A stretch of DNA of 64,000 nucleotides from Calonectria ilicicola (Eukaryota > Ascomycota > Sordariomycetes > Hypocreales > Nectriaceae), in assembly GCA_020809705.1 (NCBI GenBank), contig CP085832.1, forward strand, positions 4,216,001 through 4,280,000. Reading direction: 5' to 3'. Position numbers and translations under genes: made by a program. Shown here piece after piece: positions 47,693 through 58,652 of this stretch. A model generated the notes under the pieces. It saw only the letters and a program-made list of their open reading frames with translations. It was not told where the DNA came from and did not search any database. Positions within the stretch are counted from its first letter, which is position 1; every line of letters starts with the position of its first letter.

Positions 47693-49964
47693 TTATTGAA
47701 ACATGCTAGACAGTTTCTTGTCGGGCCAGGCACGTGCATCCCGAAACTTTTCAACCACCCCCCTCAACGCTTTTCGCTCGTAGTGATCTGTAAAGAAATC
47801 TCCGTAAAGTTCCATCCCGAACGCTGCATGGACCAGGGCAGGAGGGCACGCCGGGTGGCACAAGCTGATGCCACAGAGATCTAGAATCATTTGCCGGACC
47901 TCGTTCTCAATCTCCCGCCACCGTGCTCTTGTAGTCGATTGACCACTGTACGAAACAACAAAAAATAACAAAGGTCAGCCACTGATAAACTCTTTATCCC
48001 TCCTTGTGAGGCTTTTTTTTTTTTCGAGGCCAGCAAAAAAAGGACTTACGCTAAAAAGGGGTTCTCAGCCATTAACACCATCTTGGCAATAATAGTGAGT
48101 TGGATGCTCGTAACCTCGAGCGCAGACGAATACCAAATAGTGGGGAAGATTTTCCCGTTGGATCGGTCAGCCTGGCGGCGAAAAAATGGCTGGAATTCGC
48201 GAAGTGCCTCTTCCTCAAGCTGCTCGCCCTGTTTCTGGAGACGCACTAGAGGGTGGTCATGTATCAGCAAAAATCACATTCCAGGGCGGAGAAAATGTCA
48301 CTCTTACGCCACTCCCGTTCAGACCCATCAGACCAGCGCCATTTGGCCACCTGCGCCGTGTGTAGGACTATTTGATTAGCTTTGGACGCTCCCAGGCCAA
48401 AGTCAGGTTCTATGGCCATCTGGGGCGGATGTCTCCGCGTAAACGAGTGGAAAATCTCCTGCCGCACCGCCATCCAGTACGCAGCCTGCATCAGCGGCCG
48501 GCGCCCAAATAGCGACTGCGACGGTGCGCTTCTAAGAACCGCGTCAATGACTGCAAGGAAATTCGGTTGGCGTTTCGAGTGTGAGTCATTAGACCCTTCG
48601 TCGGTACCCCCGTCGCCATCTTCCTGGTCGTCTTCGTCGTCAATTTCCTCGAGTTGTCTCAGAATGACCGCGGTGGCTATGATGCTCTCGAGCCGTTCAT
48701 CGTCCTGGATATTGTGAAAGTTGCGCAATGCAGGTATGCACTTTAGAGTGTATTCTACAGCATCATGCGAGGTGAGGTTGGGCAACAGCTGCCCTTGGTA
48801 TAAGATACCCTGCGGTGTCTTGAACTTTGGCAGACGAGTGAGGTGACGGGCCGCGAGCGCGAAAATTGCATTTAGCAACGGCGGATGGTGTCTCGCCCGG
48901 ATGGGAACTATCAGCTGAAAGTGTCTCTTCTCATCACACAGGTCAAACTAGCAGCAAGGGTCAGCGAGGCGCAACGCAGGGGGGAAAAAAGGTGCTCCAT
49001 GTCTTACCCAGTGTGAGAGGTCCTCGACAAAGTATCGCAGCAAACAAGCTTCCTGGGGGTCCGTCAGGGGGAAGCCAGGAGTGTCTCCCGTGCGGTACAG
49101 TGGAACATGGCTGGTTGGGGAAAGGGAAGCCTTGTCTGACGGCTCGTGGGCTCGACCAAACGGCTGGGAAGGCAGGTCTTGGTTGCGAGTGGTGGAGAGA
49201 TCTGAGTGAGTTGTTGAGCCAGGCGAGTCCTCGCTGGCAGCCTGCCAGGGCTGGTTGCGATAGCTGTGGACAGCAGCAGAAGAAGCAGTGGCAGCAGGGG
49301 CCGCGTCTTTCGCCCTCCTCGATGGCCTGTCCTGTGGAATGGCATCAAATATTGAAGCAGAGCCTAGCGAAGACGTGTCGCTAAAGGCTGTGGTTGCGCC
49401 CATGGTATGAGCGGCTGACACGCTCGCCGTGGCGGCATGGCCATGGCCGACGAGGGCGCCTGTGCTGCGCTGGAGCGACTCATCGCCAACGCGCGAATCC
49501 AGAGAAACTATAGACGGTTCGCCAATCAGATCAGCTCCAACGCTTCAGGGCGTAAATAGCGATAGTTGCACTCATACATACATTCTCTAATACCGCCGCT
49601 GCTCACCCACCGCTGATCATTGTTGAAGGGCGCCGTCGAGGCGTTCCTGAAGACAGTCTTTTTGGCAGGCCGCGTGCATGTCAGGTTCCGGGCCTGGCAG
49701 CGCCGGCACTTTGGCCTGGCCTCATCGCCTGAGTCGGTCGATTGTTAATTAGCAGCCGGATCATTAGATCATGTGTGTGTATCCCCTCTTCGGCACCCAC
49801 CGTCGCATCCTTGTCTGCACGGTGCCAAATCAAGAGTCGCGACTTACATTTAACGTGCTTTTCTGTGGCCCTGGTCAGCCCACATTCGCAGAAGCGGAGT
49901 ATTTTTCGAGATTGAGGCCTACTGCACCTTTACACTGGAGACATGGCCTCTTTGCCAGTGGCAT
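47693..49964 (-). CDS. Zn2Cys6 transcription factor, ARCA-like, with a 15-base exon
   Basis: Seven exons reconstructed: 49928-49964, 49848-49862, 49582-49728, 49008-49507, 48308-48947, 48050-48245 and 47693-47945 (595 residues). The zinc cluster is split over three exons and reads CLQCKEKHVKCDEARPKC then RRCQARNLTC, matching C-x2-C-x6-C-x6-C-x2-C-x6-C only when the 15-base exon is included. A Ser/Thr/Ala-rich linker follows. The regulatory domain then has PQEACLLRYFVEDLSHW, LLNAIFALAARHLTRL and RPLMQAAYWMAVRQEIFHSF, as in the fungal-trans-2/ARCA group. An acidic stretch EEIDDEDDQEDGDGG sits inside this domain. Target genes are unknown, and no metabolic cluster is adjacent. Start at 49964 chosen; an in-frame ATG at 50060 would extend it by 32 residues. 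Confidence 0.87.
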
Positions 49965-50423
49965 TTTGGAGTTGGCCAGGCCTATGAGGCGAGGTCTTCG
50001 GTTCCTCTCGACCCAACCCCGCCATTCCCCAGATTCTTTCACTTTGCCTAACCGTGTCACGTGACGAAATCTCGCCCTTCTCGCCGATGTCCTCCTTGTG
50101 CCGCTGTTACCCTACACCGAGGACAGCATCGTGAGATTTTTGGTGGGTTTGCGCCGTTTGCATCTATTTCGCGCATTGTAGTTGTATTATGCTTTTTTCC
50201 TTTTTTTAAACCGTTGCATTCGCCGGTTAAAAGTCTACATGTCACCCTGTAGGTTGTATTTTCGCCAGGCAGTCAGCCACCAAACGCCATGAATTCCTCC
50301 CAGTTCTCACTGAGCAACAAAGCTAGCTACTATGTAGCCTGTCCTTAGTCAGCACTCATGTTGCGGCTGATGGCTCTCCTTAAACTAAACACCACAACTA
50401 CGTCGCGACAAATCGCGTCCAAT
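49965..50423. other. divergent promoter
   Basis: Between the ARCA-like factor and the YdeI-like gene. Nothing specific recognised. Confidence 0.4.
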
Positions 50424-51080
50424 ATGCCCAGACAAACACGGTCTGCGTCGAAGAGAGCCACCAAAACACCCCCAGCCACACTTCCAAAGGCATCCACAGC
50501 CGCAGCCACCGCCACAGCCGATGTGGAGAGCCAGGTGTTTGACGATGCTGCCGCCTGGGAGTCCTGGCTAGAGAACAATCACGGAACACATACAGGGCTG
50601 TGGCTCAGATTTGCCAAGAAAAACTCCGGCGTCACATCCGTCACCTACGATGAGGCGCTTGACGGCGCGCTTTGCTATGGGTGGATCGACGGCCAGAAAA
50701 AGTCATATGACGAGCAGTACTTTCTCCAGCGCTTCACGCCTCGCCGCAAAGCGAGCATCTGGTCGAAGCGCAATGTCAACAAGGTCGCCGCACTGACAGA
50801 GGCTGGCCGTATGAAGCCCTCCGGCCAGGCCGAGATCGACGCGGCTAAGGCCGATGGCAGATGGGATCGTGCATATTCGTCCTCAAGCAACGCCGAAGTT
50901 CCGGCTGACTTCCAGGCGGCGCTGGATCGCAACCAGGCGGCTGGGGAATTCTTCAAGACCATCAACCGGTCCCAACGCTATTCGTTTCTGTTTCGACTTG
51001 AGACAGCAAAACGCCCAGACACACGGCAGCGCCGCATTGAGCAATTTGTCCAGCTTCTCGCCAATGAGAAGTGCCTGTGA
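50424..51080 (+). CDS. YdeI/OmpD-associated family protein
   Basis: Single-exon gene. From ATG 50424 (MPRQTRSASKRATKTPP) it encodes 218 residues; an in-frame ATG at 50358 would add 22. The basic, Ala/Thr-rich N-terminus may be a nuclear or mitochondrial signal. The core matches the YdeI/OmpD-associated (bacteriocin-protection-like) family: WESWLENNHGTHTGLWLRFA, VTYDEALDGALCYGWIDGQK, FLQRFTPRRKASIWSKRN and the C-terminal RRIEQFVQLLANEK. The family is widespread in bacteria and fungi, but its biochemical role is unclear. Its neighbours give no clue. Confidence 0.88.
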   Translation: MPRQTRSASKRATKTPPATLPKASTAAATATADVESQVFDDAAAWESWLENNHGTHTGLWLRFAKKNSGVTSVTYDEALDGALCYGWIDGQKKSYDEQYFLQRFTPRRKASIWSKRNVNKVAALTEAGRMKPSGQAEIDAAKADGRWDRAYSSSSNAEVPADFQAALDRNQAAGEFFKTINRSQRYSFLFRLETAKRPDTRQRRIEQFVQLLANEKCL

Positions 51081-52024
51081 AGTTCGCAACGGTCTGTGTC
51101 TTGAGCGAGTCAGGCTGTCCTTCTAGAATGTCATCTAGCCAGGGGCAGCATATCCATCACTGACTCGAGTTCCGACCTGGAGGTTGGATCAACCAGGGGG
51201 AGGGGTGTTGGTTTCTACTGGCGCAAATGCTATTTTATGGCTAAATATGTACATAATTTAGAGATAGGTCTTGATCGGGCCCGGCTTGCCGTTTGTGTAA
51301 TTCGGCCCGTCACCAAGCGGGTGTGTGTTTTCAGATTCAACTTTGAACTAGCGATAAGAGAGATTCGAAGAACTCTAAAAGCCCGCTTCTAATAAAGCAT
51401 GACCAGTGACTGGGTCTGTGTCCCATTGCTACATGATTAAATGCAATATATGCTGTTCTTCATTGTGATTGGTTCACCTAGTATCCGGCCTTTGACACCT
51501 ATTTTTTTTACGTAGTGCCAGACGCCAAGAGACAAGGGCTGTGTGCTGATCGGCTGCACTGACCAAAGTCGGCGTACGAATTTAACCGTGAGTGGTTGAG
51601 AATACGGAACTCCGCGGACCGTTTTTTGTATGGACCCAAGCGTCCAATCCACGTCATGGTATTTGGTGCATCTATGGCCAAATGCATGATGTTGAAAGGT
51701 CAGCACTGCCTTGGGTATCAGTTTCGTCTGGGATGCTCGCAAACTTTCATGGCCACCTTTCCAATTCTTGTTGCTGTGCGCGCAGAGCCCACGGAGAGCA
51801 TGCCTTGTAGTGGATATTATTTCGGACTTTCGGGTTCGTAATCTGCCGGGAATTCATATCATAAAGGATACGAAGTACGAGCATCATCATGCAAGAAGAA
51901 CAAATTGAACACACTCTTCATGCTTTTCCTCTTCTTTTTAAGATAACATTGCCCTGAAATTCCGATCGAACTATTTCCCGCCCTGCTATTCTATTTCAAT
52001 CTGATTGGTTAGGGATTCGCCATC
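51081..52024. other. intergenic
   Basis: Upstream region of the P450 gene. Short frames only. Confidence 0.45.
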
Positions 52025-53788
52025 ATGGCAGTTCCCGCTGCGTTACCGTCAGATGGTACCTTTTCAATTAGCATCGTGGTCATTGTGGCAGCAATTATTG
52101 CGGTAAGTGTTCACTAAGCTTAGAGCAGTGGGCCGAGAGCAATTATTTGAGGAGGCATCCACTGATATTTTATTCTTGTTGAATGGAATAGGCACCCGTA
52201 TACTTTATCGGTAGCGGGCTTTACAATACCTTTTTTCACCCCCTGTCCAAGATCCCCGGTCCGAAGATCTATGCCTTCACTCAAATCCCCTATCTATATC
52301 ACTTGTCGAGAGGGAACTGGCACGAAGTACTTAAAAACTTGCATAATAAGTATGGAACTGCTGTGAGGTTTGCCCCCAACGACGTCTCCTTCATCACATC
52401 CGATGCCATCAAGAAGATCTACGGACACAAGAGCGGCGGCGACAAGACTTTTGAGAAACACAAATTATTTTACGGACAGACTCGAGATGCCCCTGATATT
52501 ATTAATGCTAATAATGAGGACCATAAACGCATGCGTCGTCTTCTTTCCCATGCCTTTTCGGAAAAGGCATTGCGCAACCAAGAAGATGTCCTAAAGCACT
52601 ATATTGATGAATTCATCAACAAACTTACAGAGGAAAGCGAAAAAGGAAACATTGTTGACATTGTCCGATGGTACAATTTTGCTACCTTTGATCTCATTGG
52701 AGACCTTGCATTTGGCGAGCCTTTTGGCTGTCTGAAGAGTGGAGGCTATCATCCCTGGGTAAAGCTTATCTTTGAGAGTGTTAAGATTTTGCCTATTCGA
52801 CACATAACCAGACGTTTAGGCGTAGAAAAATGGATCAATGTTCTCGCCCCTCCGTCTTTGAGGAAGGGTGCGGATGAACACTGGGAGCTTAGCAAGCAGA
52901 CTGCGCTGCGCCGCCTCGACACGCAAAACATGGAGCGTGAGGACTTCATGTCTTACATTTTGCGCCACAATGACAAGAATGGTCTTACACAGGCAGAGAT
53001 TCTTGTGAATGCCAACATCTTGATCATTGCAGGAAGTGAAACGACGGCTACTCTGCTCAGTGGCACTACTTTCCAGATTTTGACCAACCGCCATGTCTAT
53101 GACCAATTAGTCATGGAAATTCGAACCGCTTTCGGCTCAGAAGACGAAATTACTTTCAATGCTGTAAACCAGCTCAAATATTTGATTGCAGTATTTAACG
53201 AGGGCCTAAGAATGTGTAAGAAGCTGGAGGTTATTAGCAAACGGACTTGAAACATGCTAAACTGTTACTAGATCCACCTGTTCCCAGCAACCTTCCTAGG
53301 GCAAGCCCCCCAGGTGGTGAAGTCATCGAGGGATACTTTATCCCTGAGAATGTGAGTTGACCAGCATTGTATTAACTCTGGAAGTAGTGACTGAATAGGT
53401 TACAGACATCGGTGTCGGTGCCGCACTGGTCGGCGTATAGGGCTGACAGAAACTTTCGAAACCCCGACAAGTTCGCCCCAGAGCGATGGCTAAACGACCC
53501 CTCTTACGATAGTGACGACAAAACGGTACTTCAGCCTTTTTCGTTTGGCCCTCGTAACTGCATTGGCAAGAAGTAAGTGTCAACCTATGGTACTTGAGAC
53601 CAGTAAATGACTGACATGAATTTGCCACCAGTCTTGCGAATGCGGAGATGCGACTTATGCTCACGCGTCTTTTGTGGAAGTTTGATCTTGAGATTATGCA
53701 GGATAGTTTGTCTTGGGACAAGCAGGACGTGTTTATTCTGTGGGAGAAGGGAGACTTGAATGTTCGTTTGACAGAGGTGGAGCGATAG
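52025..53788 (+). CDS. cytochrome P450 monooxygenase
   Basis: Heme-thiolate monooxygenase, probably ER-anchored. Exons 52025-52102, 52192-53215, 53272-53351, 53406-53572 and 53632-53788 give 501 residues. The first exon encodes the N-terminal membrane anchor (ISIVVIVAAIIA). The proline-rich hinge is HPLSKIPGPKIY. The I-helix oxygen-binding motif is AGSETTAT, and the K-helix ExxR is in NEGLRMYPPVP, restored by the second splice. The PERF-like FAPERW follows. The heme loop FSFGPRNCIGKN has the Cys ligand, with the last intron cutting within it. It resembles fungal CYPs of secondary metabolism or xenobiotic hydroxylation, but no such cluster surrounds it and no reductase is nearby. Substrate unknown. 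Confidence 0.92.
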
Positions 53789-54833
53789 ACAAAATGCATC
53801 TGGGCCACGTTTTGGTAGTCGTAGACTAATATCTGATTGATCCTCTGATGTAAATTACACCTGATTCGCCGAAGAGGAAACATGAGATCTTGAAATGGGA
53901 TTAAAATAATTAGCATGCATATAATAGAAAGGCTCCTCCCCGTCTCTTTGATGGAGACAATTTCCATTAATGTTATAGCGTCTTAAATAAATATTTTGGA
54001 GCAATTCCGGGATTTCTGTTTTATTTCAGCTGACAATCATGAAAAAGGGAAAACCTTTTAAGAGGGCATAGAACTATTACTAGGTAGACGAAATCTCTGT
54101 AATTTGGACGCTTTGGTCTTATGAATGAAGTGATGTCTTGTATGTGGTGACAAGATAGTTCGAAGGTTCGAAATTAACCCATTATCCAACACTTCGGTGA
54201 CGTGTTATGTTGAGCCTCCTTCTTAAGCTATATAAAGTAGCACATTGGTATACTTTTATTGGCATGATTGGACAGAAATTGTATTGCCTGACTCGCAGTC
54301 CTATACCTGAATAGCACAGCATGTAGTTTAAGTTAGGTTATTTGAAGGTCTATGTTTATCATTACGACACAGACAAAAAAGTGACCCATTGATATGTGTC
54401 TTGTTGCAAAAGGCCCGCTGGTTGTATTTGGTAAACTTTCGGTCGGATAAAGAAGCGGATGGTGTGACCTGACTTGGCAGATGCCCCCCATCCCGATGCA
54501 CCCATTGACTGAGTTGTTGCGCACGCCACAAGTGAATGATCACTGTAGCAGAACAATCAAAACGGAATGACAAAGGAAAAATGTCGTACGGGAAGTATAC
54601 TTGTCAAGCAAATAACGAGAGTTTGCTGTGAGCAAGAGTCAAGCAAACCTGCTTGCTCTAGTGTTTGCGATGTGCTTGTTCTGTTTCGTGTGGCATCTTC
54701 GTGGATTTTGTTTGTCGATTGAATTGAATGACATCTCCAAGAAACTGTTATAGATATCCAAAATGTCACATTCTGCCGTTATTTTCAAAACCCATTCAAC
54801 TCCAATGTTCGTGCCAGTGAAACGCGATTGGTG
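53789..54833. other. intergenic
   Basis: AT-rich. No supported gene. Confidence 0.45.
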
Positions 54834-56258
54834 ATGGCGGAACCCGACGACAATTCAACTCATTTACTTCCAATCCGTTCGACACAACAGGATGAAACAC
54901 AAGGCAAGTCTGTTGCATAACCGTTAACATACGGAAATGGTCCGATTAACTAGGTTTACGATATAGAATGCTCTGTTTATACTCAAACCCTTCAAGACCT
55001 CGTTCTTGAAATGGGACTCGAACCCACACAATGTGAATCATACACTGACTTTATCCTGAATCGAATTCCCCAGAACAGTGACAGGGAAAGTCTGAAAGTA
55101 TTCTTGAAAAAACCTCACCGTGTTTGCACAGCCCTTGGTACCCTTGATGATTGGGTGACGAGGGACATTCCTGGCAGTTGGAAAAGCCATTGCCCATTGA
55201 TGGACATGTTTTGGGAACAGTTTCTTGACCAGGTCAAGGTGCCCTTGGTAAATGCAGGGGTACGCGAATCACGGCTTTGCAAGCCTTCCGGCCCATACAA
55301 CGCACGGTTGACCATTCTATGGAACTACCCAACATATCTTGGCCACAATCTGGAATTCGGCATGACGATGGACGAGACCAATCCGAGTCTCAGGGAACAA
55401 TGTGTGAGTGTTTGTCATATTTAGTCGATGACACTCTATTTACTTTGATAATGTAGCGCAAGATCGGACAACCCGCTTGCATTAGATCGCAAGATGTCTA
55501 TCCTATTCGTACGTACGCCTTACCAAAAGCAAGGGCAAAAGTGGGAGAAATTGCTTCATCCTGATTGGGATGAAATGAGACAAGCTTTGAATACTTTTTT
55601 GAGTGACACGGTTGAAGGTTCTCCTTTCCTCCTTATGAATGGAGATTCACCTTTTCAAGCTTTCAAATCTATGATCGAGGGTCGAGGTCAAACCCTTCGA
55701 CCTTTAGATCTGGGAATTAGCAAGAAGAGCCCCATAAAAAATTCGCTCAAGATGTTTGTTTTATCTAAAAAATGTTCGGATGAAATCTCCCAGGTTGTTG
55801 TAGTAACCTGGCATGCTTCAGCCATATTTTACACCAAGCTCAAGGAACCGGTCGCATCAATGGATTTTGCGTGGAATCTGGCTCTAGAAATGACTGGAGT
55901 TCCAGTCAAGGATCCACTATCGTTCAAACGCACTCATGCAATAAAACGCCAAACAGACCGCCTTGACCGTGTTGAGAAGATCCGAGAGAGGGAGCGCCAA
56001 TTGCACATTCCAACTACAGCTCAGGAAATCACCGACTATTTCAAGAATGAAATGGATAGAGTGGGTGATTTATCATCAAAGTTCAAACAAATCGAGACAA
56101 TGAACACTACGCCACTTGACGCCATTGAAAGGGTTTTGAAGGAGATGAAGGCGGAAAAAGATTTGAGAAAGCGACCTGCACTGGCATCTGCAATCGAGTG
56201 CGAACTAGCGAAGCGGGAAAAAAAAGTGATGGAGGAGGTATGGTTTGATGGCAGGTAA
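54834..56258 (+). CDS. hypothetical protein with coiled-coil C-terminus
   Basis: Not recognised. ATG 54834 opens MAEPDDNSTHLLPIRSTQQD. The first exon ends at 54903 with AAG followed by GCAAGT, a typical GC-AG intron donor. An acceptor at 54966 restores the frame into SVYTQTLQDLVLEMGLEPTQ. The long middle part contains WVTRDIPGSWKSHC and YNARLTILWNYPTYLGHNL. A second intron starts near 55402 (GTGAGT or GTGTGAG). Its acceptor is uncertain: CAAG before 55494, or TTAG near 55483. The last exon to 56258 ends in a Lys/Glu-rich, probably helical tail (ERVLKEMKAEKDLRKRP). Possibly lineage-specific. Confidence 0.6.
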
Positions 56259-57660
56259 TAGTGAGTGTGATTAGTGGGTCAAGAGGGATACTTGAAAAAG
56301 CATCGCATGATTCTGACTGTTTTACTTCTTGGATAACTTACTAGATTAGACGAGTTTCGGTCGTGAGCTGAATAATCAACGCACGGCTTGAGATGGGAAT
56401 CATCATAGTCCTGCCTGATATCATCAGTCCAATCTCCCGAATTGCGATCGACGCTACTGCATGTGTTGGAGAGAAGGTATTTATTTGGCACAGCCATCTG
56501 GATGCGCCGTCTGGTTGTAACGCATCTAGAGAGGTCGGGTTTTAATAAGGTTAATAGGAAAGGTCTATCAAGCTCATTGAAAACCCGTCACTAGCTGTCA
56601 TTTTGGCTCTAATTAGAGTGCCCCTTGGGTCAAGTTATAGCTGCCTTTCAAAGGAAGAAGTAGTCACGTGGGTACTCATACTAGAGAAGATACTTAATGC
56701 CTGAATATTGCGCGCCCCACTAAAGCGGGTCTGACGCCGCGTGGTCTGCGGCCCGATCGTCGGGACGTCAGCAAAGACATTAGCTCTTGGCAGGGCTCCG
56801 AGTTCGAACCCCAAGTAAGAACTCGTTGAGCACTGAGATCATCCGTGTTAGACTAGAAAATAGCCAGCGAGGCGACTTTTTTTGGTCTTTTTTTTTTTTT
56901 TTTTCTTTCTTGGGGTCACAGGAGACATTTTATTGCCGCATTGAAAAAAAAAAAGACCTTATTTACATTTCGCCACTCTATTTCGTCTCTAGTCACCTTT
57001 GTCAATCGGATGAACTAGGCGCCACAGGCCAAGCCCACCCCAAATGAACATGCCCATTTAGAATGGACAAATGTAACATAAATGGTTTGATTGTGGCCCT
57101 TACCCGGCAGAATGGCATTCCAGAGCTATGAATGGCCGTGATTCTTCTTTACTTATTCCAATCCATCCAGCCTAGAGCACTTATCTGTCGGGCATCATCA
57201 AATGGTGTTGTTTCTCCCTGACATCTTAAACGTCCCATAGATGGCATGCATGAATATTTTGAATATAAAATATGTCTGTATGCTTTTATGTTAATGAAGA
57301 GATAAATGTTATTAGCCATAATTCACGAGAGAGATAATTGTCTTTATTTACACACTTAAAGATTTGAGCGGACCACAAAATTATTCGATCTCATTGGTGT
57401 TTGTCTGTGAGCGCTGCTACTCAACGCGAGAGCTCTGTTGACGGGATATCGAAATCCTACAGGGCTCTTCCTTTCGTGACCATAAGGGTAGATTAACAGA
57501 GTAATGGATTGCCTGTATTCTTTTAAAATCGATGAACTTGCTCATATCGACAAGGTCGGCAGATAAATGCCCCACAGTCTTGGATTTTGAATCATGAATT
57601 CATCGAAATATAAACACTGGATCCCGAGATCAAAGATTCTTCTTGCTGACGCACTGATTG
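56259..57660. other. intergenic, 1.4 kb
   Basis: Contains T/A homopolymers near 56878-56955 and a polymerase III B-box-like GAGTTCGAACCCC near 56800. No convincing gene. Confidence 0.45.
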
Positions 57661-58147
57661 CTAATGCGATAATTTCTCTGTTGGCCTGGATCTTGACATC
57701 CACTGTGCTCCTTGATAATTGGCTACGGCATTATAGCTGACAAAGCCTTCATTGGTTTTTGGGCGAAGCAAGTTATGTAAAAAACCGGACCATATTATCA
57801 ATGGAACACCCAAAAATAGGAAGGTCATAAGAAGGAAGATATACATTTTTGGATTTGAGAATAGAATTTGGAGAGGTTTCCAAAACGGTCGGTAGAAAAG
57901 AATCATGAAGAGTGAGACAGGCCACCGAATCCATGGCCGCTCGTCTTTGGTGAGTGGTACCGGTCTGAGATCGCCAGATATTTGACGGTTCTCGTTCGAC
58001 AATCCCGACTCAACTACTCCGAAAAAATTTCCTCATTAGATAAAACCGTTACCACTTTCGAGAAATTGGACTGTGCTCACCAGTATCTTCCCTAAGCCAT
58101 CGGAGACCACCCGAAACCTCTCGGGTGCTGCCCTTTGCTCTAAACAT
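57661..58147 (-). CDS. small two-helix membrane protein, unknown function
   Basis: Two exons, 58081-58147 and 57661-58016, joined across a 64-base intron (GTGAGC..GGAG), encode 140 residues starting MFRAKGSTREVSGGLRWLRE. The frame was chosen because it is the only one giving a phase-consistent join. Two hydrophobic segments are visible: WPVSLFMILFYRPFW and MYIFLLMTFLFLGVPLIIW. The rest is hydrophilic. No family recognised. It lies 0.5 kb from, and divergent to, the NLR gene, so the two may share a promoter. Small membrane proteins of this kind sit beside NLR genes in some fungi, but a functional link is speculation. Confidence 0.6.
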
Positions 58148-58652
58148 AGCAGTGTCGTTTTTTTTGTATGCTTTAGTTTATTGCAGCTTCGTTGAAGCTC
58201 AAAAGAGACGTTTTTGGTGACCATTCAGTCTGTCAACAGAAGTTGCACCGCCATTTCCATTTGCTGACAGCTCACACTGCATGCGGGGTACTCACGTGAC
58301 AATCATCTTGGCATTGCTGACACTTTGCTCCTTCGCACATTTTTGAAGTCTTCATGCCGCAAATTTTCACCCAAATCATAACCAGAGGCGGTCAGGTTAT
58401 TGGGGCCTGGTATATTAAAAACCAAAAAAAGTTGCTGGAGTATAAACCTCATGGGATGCAAGCCTTGTAAGTTGGGTGTCATCGTTCTAGTTATTCGAAA
58501 TTAAGAGTACACTAACCGGGATTTAGCTGAAAGTTCACTATAATTTATAGTACGGTTAGGGATGAATTTCTGCCGTTTTTATAAAACCTCATAATCGAGA
58601 ATCTAGTGGATGTGTATCTCACTGGCCACAGCTTTGTCCCAAATCTGCTAGG
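58148..58652. other. divergent promoter before the NLR gene
   Basis: AT-rich, no gene. A TATA-like TATAATTTATAG lies near 58540. Confidence 0.4.

Noticed and set aside
55005..55030. Minus-strand tRNA T-arm look-alike (GTGGGTTCGAGTCCCAT)
   Set aside because: No acceptor stem, D arm or anticodon arm can be formed around it; lies inside a coding exon.
56690..56825. Possible tRNA or SINE with B-box GAGTTCGAACCCC
   Set aside because: T stem mismatched and no cloverleaf or clear A box; no second copy noticed in the window.
58036..58224. Minus-strand frame starting MVTKNVSFELQRS as first exon of the small membrane protein
   Set aside because: Its phase does not match the downstream exon; the frame starting at 58147 joins correctly.
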